Shown piece after piece: positions 7,045-10,216 of a stretch of 10,216 nt of DNA. The position numbers and the translations under genes are program-made. The notes under the pieces are model-generated. The model saw nothing but the letters and a program-made list of their open reading frames with translations. It did not search any database and was not told where the DNA came from. The number at the start of each line of letters is the position of its first letter. Position 1 is the stretch's first letter. The stretch is from Opitutales bacterium (GTDB taxonomy: Bacteria > Verrucomicrobiota > Verrucomicrobiia > Opitutales > UBA9783): positions 1-10,216 of the forward strand of contig JAFVCI010000103.1 in NCBI GenBank assembly GCA_017479315.1, written 5' to 3'.

Positions 7045-7200
7045 AAAAACATGCTGTTTCGTACCGAATTTTATAAAAAAACCGAAAAAAGGCTGATGCT
7101 TTGCTGAAGCACCTAAACCTCAATAAGCCTCGGTGCAATACAAATCCCCCGAAGTTCCGTTCGGGTACGGGAACAAACCTTATAGGTAACTCCGAAAATA
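7045..7200 (+). ncRNA. Candidate structured RNA in the glgB-P2 gap
   Basis: The 404-base gap 6944-7347 holds no convincing protein gene. Downstream of the promoter at 7011-7038 several stems cluster. TGCTT/AAGCA surrounds TGCTG near 7098. GCACC (7109-7113) can pair with GGTGC near 7133. CCCGAA (7148-7153) pairs with TTCGGG (7160-7165) around the loop GTTCCG. The loop bases GTTCC (7154-7158) can pair with GGAAC (7170-7174), making an H-type pseudoknot or a switch between two hairpins. ACCT/AGGT surrounds TAT at 7177-7187. I could not match it to tmRNA, SRP RNA, RNase P RNA, 6S RNA or a known riboswitch. The right end is uncertain and could reach the hairpin at 7314-7356. Confidence 0.3.
7051..7107 (+). 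CDS. Possible 18-residue leader peptide or small protein
   Basis: ATG at 7051, stop TGA at 7105-7107, product MLFRTEFYKKTEKRLMLC. The ATG lies 12 bases after a perfect -10 box, so the transcript would be nearly leaderless, much as predicted for gpmA. The peptide is basic in the middle, with no repeated codons that would suggest amino-acid attenuation. It may equally be a chance ORF at the 5' end of a non-coding RNA. There is no homology evidence, so confidence is low. Confidence 0.2.
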   Translation: MLFRTEFYKKTEKRLMLC

Positions 7201-7313
7201 ACAGCGCACATATCACTGCGGTGCATTTAAAAAAAACATTTTTGACCTCAAAACCGATACAGATCGGATCTCATCTCTTCTAACCTATTCACATAAAACA
7301 GCACATAAAGAAC

Positions 7314-7356
7314 AAAACAGCTGGATCCGTAAACGGTTTTTGCCTGTTTATTTTTT
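7314..7356. terminator. Candidate terminator hairpin at the P2 3' end
   Basis: AAACAG (7315-7320) and CTGTTT (7344-7349) can pair, enclosing a small inner hairpin CCGT/ACGG (7327-7336). On the plus strand it is followed by ATTTTTT (7350-7356), which would suit a transcript coming from the glgB side. On the minus strand it begins within the P2 stop codon and is followed by a weaker T-rich stretch, so it could serve both strands. The loop is long and the stem short. Confidence 0.35.
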
Positions 7357-8112
7357 ACGTTCTTTACGATATTGATCTATATCAGCCAGTAATTTGTCTA
7401 CGTTTTTCTGTATCATCCCAAAAGCTTTTTCAAATATTTCTTTCTTATCTGAATTTACTTTCTTTATGTCACGAGATAAAGCTTCCAATTTTTTTTTCAA
7501 TTTTTGGATATCACGTATCAAAAAGGACGTATCATTGAGAATCTTACCTTTTGCGTCTTTTGCGTCCGAAAATACACTCTTCCACTTTTCATATGTGTCA
7601 ATACATGCGTTAAATTTACGACGAATGCTCTTCTCTGCATTATTTATTTCTGAAAGATTATTTCCTATTGTTTCTTCATTCGAAGATAATATTTGCGGAA
7701 CTTTGGTTTCTTTTTCCTCATTCTCTTTAGATTTGCCTTCATGTTGATTGTTTATCTTCGGATTTTTCGCTTCACACTCCTCGAGTTTCTGCTCTTGTTT
7801 TGGGGTCTCCCTTTGAGTTTTTTCCGATATTCCATCGGTTTTATCTGTCTCTTTTTTTTCCTCAGTAATGCATTCGTACCGTTTATTCGCCTCTAATTTT
7901 CTAAGAGCATATTTTAAAGCTTTGGTACCATGATACGGTTGCTCATCGATTCCTTCTGAGTAAGGGTCCCTTTTTTCAAAAAACTGAAGACAAAACGTTC
8001 CGACTTCAAACCATCTGCTCACACGGATTTCTGAACTTTCGAAACAACACTTCCTGATATTGTAATCAAAGCAAAACAATACATCGAAACGATCGCTAAT
8101 ATATTTCTGTAA
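7348..8112 (-). CDS. P2 C-terminal reading frame (charged, coiled-coil-like)
   Basis: Open from the in-frame TGA at 8115-8113 down to TAA at 7350-7348, about 253 residues. The only early start is a TTG at 8079, which cuts the family-like segment in half, so I read this frame as the displaced tail of P2, not a separate gene. First about 60 residues: RFDVLFCFDYNIRKCC and RWFEVGTFCLQFF, similar in pattern to the P3 strand-rich segment (about 218-255). Next comes a Glu/Lys/Thr/Gln-rich hydrophilic linker, then about 90 residues with helical heptad-like spacing (IRDIQKLKKKLEALSRDIKK), ending in the basic RKERKK. It is AT-richer than P3. Confidence 0.6.
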   Translation of the reverse strand, partial: LQKYISDRFDVLFCFDYNIRKCCFESSEIRVSRWFEVGTFCLQFFEKRDPYSEGIDEQPYHGTKALKYALRKLEANKRYECITEEKKETDKTDGISEKTQRETPKQEQKLEECEAKNPKINNQHEGKSKENEEKETKVPQILSSNEETIGNNLSEINNAEKSIRRKFNACIDTYEKWKSVFSDAKDAKGKILNDTSFLIRDIQKLKKKLEALSRDIKKVNSDKKEIFEKAFGMIQKNVDKLLADIDQYRKERKK

Positions 8113-8744
8113 TCAATGCAGAAACGAAAAATTGGCTCCCTCTCCGAGCGATAAAACCAAACATCAACATAAGAACACGCGTCCTTTTTGTGTTGCAAAA
8201 ACGCATCCACAAACAAATCGGAAAGAATCTTTCTCCCGAAATCCTCGCTTAAAAGCACTTTACAAACCCTTACGAGCTCCTCAGTTCCTTTTTGGTCGGC
8301 ATGTTCGCACTTCGCTACTTTTTCAACTTTTTCCCCTAAACCCTTATGGTTAAAAACATTATATCCGAACAATTGACAGGAAAAAAAGCCTTTCCAGAGT
8401 ATTCCGCATTCGCCCTTTTCTTTTTCTTCTTTCGTCACGTTTTCCGAAAACTTAGCCAAGCTGTACTTACCATCGTATTCCTCCAGGTATTGCAACGCTT
8501 TGCTTTTTTCACCGAACAGCGCCAAATTCTTAAAATCAGATTTCTTTGCGTTCTCATAAACGTCCTTAAACGCTTTCTGGAATACCGCGGTCAAACCGTC
8601 TTCCGCATCGGTCCGTTTCCCGTATTCATCTATGCTTATACCCGTTAAATGCATCAGCAAATCCTTTACGGGCGGATATGCACCGTATAACGGTAAATTT
8701 TTTGCCAGTCCTGCGGCGACGAAAACAATTAAAAACTTTCTCAT
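8019..8744 (-). CDS. P2 N-terminal reading frame (241 residues as translated)
   Basis: ATG at 8744; signal peptide MRKFLIVFVAAGLA with likely cleavage after PLYG (about residue 21), then AYPPVKDLL as in P3 (TPYPSLKDI). Shared core: FKDVYENAKKSDFKNLALFGE at 59-79 matches FKEVYQQAEASSFKKS in P3; GFFSC at 119-123; VCKVLLSEDF at 160-169 (P3 VCRVLLSEEF); SYVDV at 191-195. After residue 212 the frame leaves the family pattern and by chance, or otherwise, encodes a hydrophobic stretch (ILAIVSMYCFALITI, 215-229) that looks like a membrane helix, then KVQKSV. If really translated this way, the product would be a short membrane-anchored protein. The purine run AGGAGGAGG, 14 bases before the ATG, is inside the P3 coding end and could act as a distant Shine-Dalgarno. 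Confidence 0.6.
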   Translation of the reverse strand: MRKFLIVFVAAGLAKNLPLYGAYPPVKDLLMHLTGISIDEYGKRTDAEDGLTAVFQKAFKDVYENAKKSDFKNLALFGEKSKALQYLEEYDGKYSLAKFSENVTKEEKEKGECGILWKGFFSCQLFGYNVFNHKGLGEKVEKVAKCEHADQKGTEELVRVCKVLLSEDFGRKILSDLFVDAFLQHKKDACSYVDVWFYRSEREPIFRFCIDYRNILAIVSMYCFALITISGSVVSKVQKSV

Positions 8745-8752
8745 ATCGAATA

Positions 8753-10081
8753 TTACACCCTCCTCCTCTTAAAACTTCCTTCCGCCTCCACGTCTTCCGA
8801 ATCCGGCGTCCGCGGACGCTTGTTCGGATCGCGCAACTCCGATGCCTTGTCCTCTTTGTCTTCTTCCGTATGCACTTTTAAATCTTCTTCCTCTTCCTCC
8901 GAACCCCCTTTGCTTTTCTTCGAATTTTCCTGTTTTTCTTCGGCAACCGCTTTCTTCTCTTCTCTTAAAATCTTTTCTTCACCTCTACACATCGTACCTT
9001 CCCAACACGGATGCTGCCGTACACACTCCATTGAACGCTCGTCAGAATTCAAAAAATTTGAACAAACGGCAAAAACATCGTTCCAATCTCCTTCCTCTTT
9101 CTCCGAACCTAAATTCTCTTTGCTTTTCTCCGGATTTTCCTGTTTTTCTTCGTCAACCGCTTCCTTCCCTTCTCTTAAAATCTTTTCTTCACCCTCACGC
9201 ATCACACTCTCCCAATACGGATGCTGCCACACGCGCTCCATTGAACGATCGTCAAAATTCAAAAAATTTGAACGAACGGAATCCCTGTTAATTCCCAGAT
9301 ATTCCAATTGCGGTTGATTTGACCCCCAACATTTCCCGCCGTTATCCACCCGATCCCCGCCGAAATCATGCTTTTCGAAGTCGTATCCGAAGCTGAAACG
9401 AAGCACGAAAACGGACGCACATTTCGCTTGCCGTTCCTTCTCTTTGATCGTTTGGGAATACATCACGTCAAATCGAAAAACGTTTTTCTTGAGTGTATCC
9501 GGAGAAAATTCGACATCAAAACACGAATAAGCCGCATCCTTGTTATCGTACAACGCCTTCAACAACGGTTCCGTCATCAACCGCTTCGCAAATTCTTCGC
9601 TCAAAAGGACACGGCAAACCTTTGTAAGTTCCGCAATTCTTTTTGTATCGGCTCGGGTCAACATCGTCTTCCTCAATCGATCCGTTTCCGACGCCTCGAC
9701 CGCCTTTCGAAGCGTTTCCCCGTTAAAAACGCTCATCCCCTGAACCGTGCAGGAAAAAAATCCGTAAATCGTGTCAAATCGCCACTGCCAATCGCGATAA
9801 TCCTCCGGTTTGTAATCCTTGAAACCAAAATTTTTTGATAACGTCAGGGAACCGTTTTCTTCTCCGATCAACTTCAAATCTTCAAAACCCGATTTTTTAA
9901 AACTCGATGCTTCCGCCTGTTGATAAACTTCCTTGAAGACTTTTTCGACGACGGCTCCGATACCTCCCCGCACATCCAACTTCGCCTCAATATCCTTCAA
10001 CGACGGATACGGCGTACCGTATGATGCCGTGCATACCGACGCCAACCCGAGGTAACTCAAAAAACGGAAACGTTTACTCAT
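8753..10081 (-). CDS. Putative secreted protein P3 with tandem repeat and NLS-like tail
   Basis: An unrecognised 442-residue protein. The start is ATG at 10081: basic MSKRFRF, hydrophobic SYLGLASVCTAS, and likely cleavage after SYG (about residue 22), then TPYPSLKD. The core of about 40-205 is clearly related to P2 (GFFSC 107-111, VCRVLLSEEF 155-164, SCFDV 186-190, VFRFDVMY 201-208) and more distantly to P1. A strand-rich, Gly/Asp segment follows at 218-262. Residues about 271-330 and 341-400 are a tandem duplication (SNFLN.D.RSME...QHP.WE...GEEKILRE, then EEKQEN..KSK). The tail is acidic and ends with two basic clusters, KRPR (421-424) and KRRR (438-441). No Shine-Dalgarno is visible. It is the first gene of a P3-P2 operon with an 8-base gap. 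Secretion is predicted from sequence; function and target are unknown. Confidence 0.86.
   Translation of the reverse strand: MSKRFRFLSYLGLASVCTASYGTPYPSLKDIEAKLDVRGGIGAVVEKVFKEVYQQAEASSFKKSGFEDLKLIGEENGSLTLSKNFGFKDYKPEDYRDWQWRFDTIYGFFSCTVQGMSVFNGETLRKAVEASETDRLRKTMLTRADTKRIAELTKVCRVLLSEEFAKRLMTEPLLKALYDNKDAAYSCFDVEFSPDTLKKNVFRFDVMYSQTIKEKERQAKCASVFVLRFSFGYDFEKHDFGGDRVDNGGKCWGSNQPQLEYLGINRDSVRSNFLNFDDRSMERVWQHPYWESVMREGEEKILREGKEAVDEEKQENPEKSKENLGSEKEEGDWNDVFAVCSNFLNSDERSMECVRQHPCWEGTMCRGEEKILREEKKAVAEEKQENSKKSKGGSEEEEEDLKVHTEEDKEDKASELRDPNKRPRTPDSEDVEAEGSFKRRRV
8757..8770 (-). promoter_or_regulatory. Purine-rich possible Shine-Dalgarno for P2 inside P3
   Basis: The three Arg codons at the P3 C-terminus read AGGAGGAGG on the minus strand, followed by GTG and the TAA stop. 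The run ends 14 bases before the P2 ATG, farther than the usual 5-10. It is the only strong anti-Shine-Dalgarno match I found before any start in the window. Translational coupling of P3 and P2 is plausible. Confidence 0.4.
8890..9280 (-). repeat. 210-bp tandem duplication within P3
   Basis: Two adjacent copies, about 8890-9070 and 9091-9280, align at a constant 210-base offset over most of their length. Examples on the plus strand are CGGATGCTGCC (9008-9018 and 9218-9228), CAAAAAATTTGAAC (9050-9063 and 9260-9273) and TCTCTTAAAATCTTTTCTTC (8961-8980 and 9171-9190). A small gap of about 6 bases appears near the 8900/9110 end. The offset is a multiple of three and keeps the frame. The copies differ at both synonymous and amino-acid-changing sites, so the event is not brand new. 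Confidence 0.85.
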
Positions 10082-10216
10082 ACGGCTTTACACTTCGGGT
10101 AAGTTTTTCCGATGTAAAGAAAAATTTCCCGTCCGCACCGCTCCCGTTCAGAATATTGCTTAAATCAGTTGCGCAACAGGTTGCTTTTTCTTAAAATAAG
10201 TATGTATTCACGCAAA
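10082..10216 (-). promoter_or_regulatory. Upstream region of the P3-P2 operon
   Basis: There is no gene in the 135 bases to the window edge. It contains a perfect 10-bp palindrome GTTGCGCAAC (10168-10177), directly followed by AGGTTGC and TTTTT, so GCAAC/GTTGC can also form a tiny hairpin. It could be an operator for P3 or a terminator for a plus-strand transcript. I could not find a convincing -35/-10 pair for P3. Confidence 0.25.

Larger units (their letters stand above)
7348..8744 (-). pseudogene. Secreted-family gene P2, split by a one-base frameshift
   Basis: Two overlapping minus-strand frames together make one gene of about 465 codons, close to P1 (424) and P3 (442). The first frame (8744-8019) has the signal peptide and the core shared with P3. 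Its match to P3 ends at FRFCIDY (P3: FRFDVMY) near 8112. The second frame is open from 8112 to 7348 and continues the P3-like order (RFDVLFCFDY, P3 SVFVLRFSFGYDF). It has no ATG until close to its end. A step back by one base between 8112 and 8019, most likely near 8105-8112, restores a single product. The long tail has stayed open, so the shift is recent, a sequencing/assembly error, or tolerated. I found no standard -1 slippery heptamer there. P2 starts 8 bases after the P3 stop, so the two are almost surely co-transcribed. Confidence 0.72.

Noticed and set aside
7011..7200. tmRNA
   Set aside because: A TTCGACG string occurs near 7010, but there is no GGGGC-type 5' end, no tag ending in Ala-Ala, and no T-arm with CCA.
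6827..7216. 129-residue minus-strand ORF over the glgB 3' end and the gap
   Set aside because: About 30% is antisense to glgB, it starts with GTG, and it has no recognisable motif; probably a shadow.
8019..8112. Programmed -1 frameshift site in P2
   Set aside because: No X-XXY-YYZ heptamer in the right phase and no clear downstream stimulatory stem; kept only as a remote option.
1..10216. CRISPR array, insertion sequence, tRNA or rRNA genes, attachment sites
   Set aside because: No regularly spaced repeats, no transposase or integrase motif, no cloverleaf or rRNA signature seen on either strand.

Overview
The window comes from a bacterial chromosome. Base composition is moderate: roughly half G+C in the enzyme genes, visibly AT-richer in the stretch around 6944-8110. 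It holds four recognisable metabolic genes and three genes of a secreted protein family I do not recognise. There is no rRNA or tRNA gene to place the organism. The single-CBM48 GlgB, the 2,3-BPG-dependent phosphoglycerate mutase and the style of the four-domain phosphohexomutase made me think of the PVC group (Verrucomicrobiota/Lentisphaerota/Chlamydiota), but this is a weak guess. Shine-Dalgarno sequences are almost absent. Two good sigma70-type promoters sit almost on top of their start codons, which suggests leaderless or very short-leader mRNAs.

Layout. 1-807 (+): C-terminal half of a phosphoglucomutase/phosphomannomutase, cut by the window edge. 875-2149 (-): secreted family member P1, convergent with the mutase, with a hairpin-plus-T-run terminator at 817-852. 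2321-3037 (+): gpmA, with a consensus promoter at 2286-2314 and a terminator at 3077-3112. 3244-4227 (-): fabH, with a possible terminator just after it. 4544-6943 (+): glgB, with a promoter at 4494-4522 and a low-complexity insertion of about 150 residues in its C-terminal domain. 6944-7347: a 404-base gap with a promoter, a tiny ORF and several stems, including a possible pseudoknot. 7348-8744 (-): family member P2, broken by a one-base frameshift. 8753-10081 (-): family member P3, just upstream of P2 in the same probable operon; it carries a 210-bp tandem duplication and an NLS-like basic C-terminus.

How it fits together. The enzymes belong to central carbon, glycogen and lipid metabolism: hexose-phosphate isomerisation, lower glycolysis, fatty-acid initiation and glycogen branching. 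Each looks like its own transcription unit. P1, P2 and P3 share an N-terminal signal peptide, a 'Y-A/G-x(1-2)-YP' cleavage region and a Cys-containing core, followed by divergent Glu/Lys-rich, coiled-coil-like tails. The family is the most novel content of the window. Its role is unknown; a host-directed or surface role is inference only.
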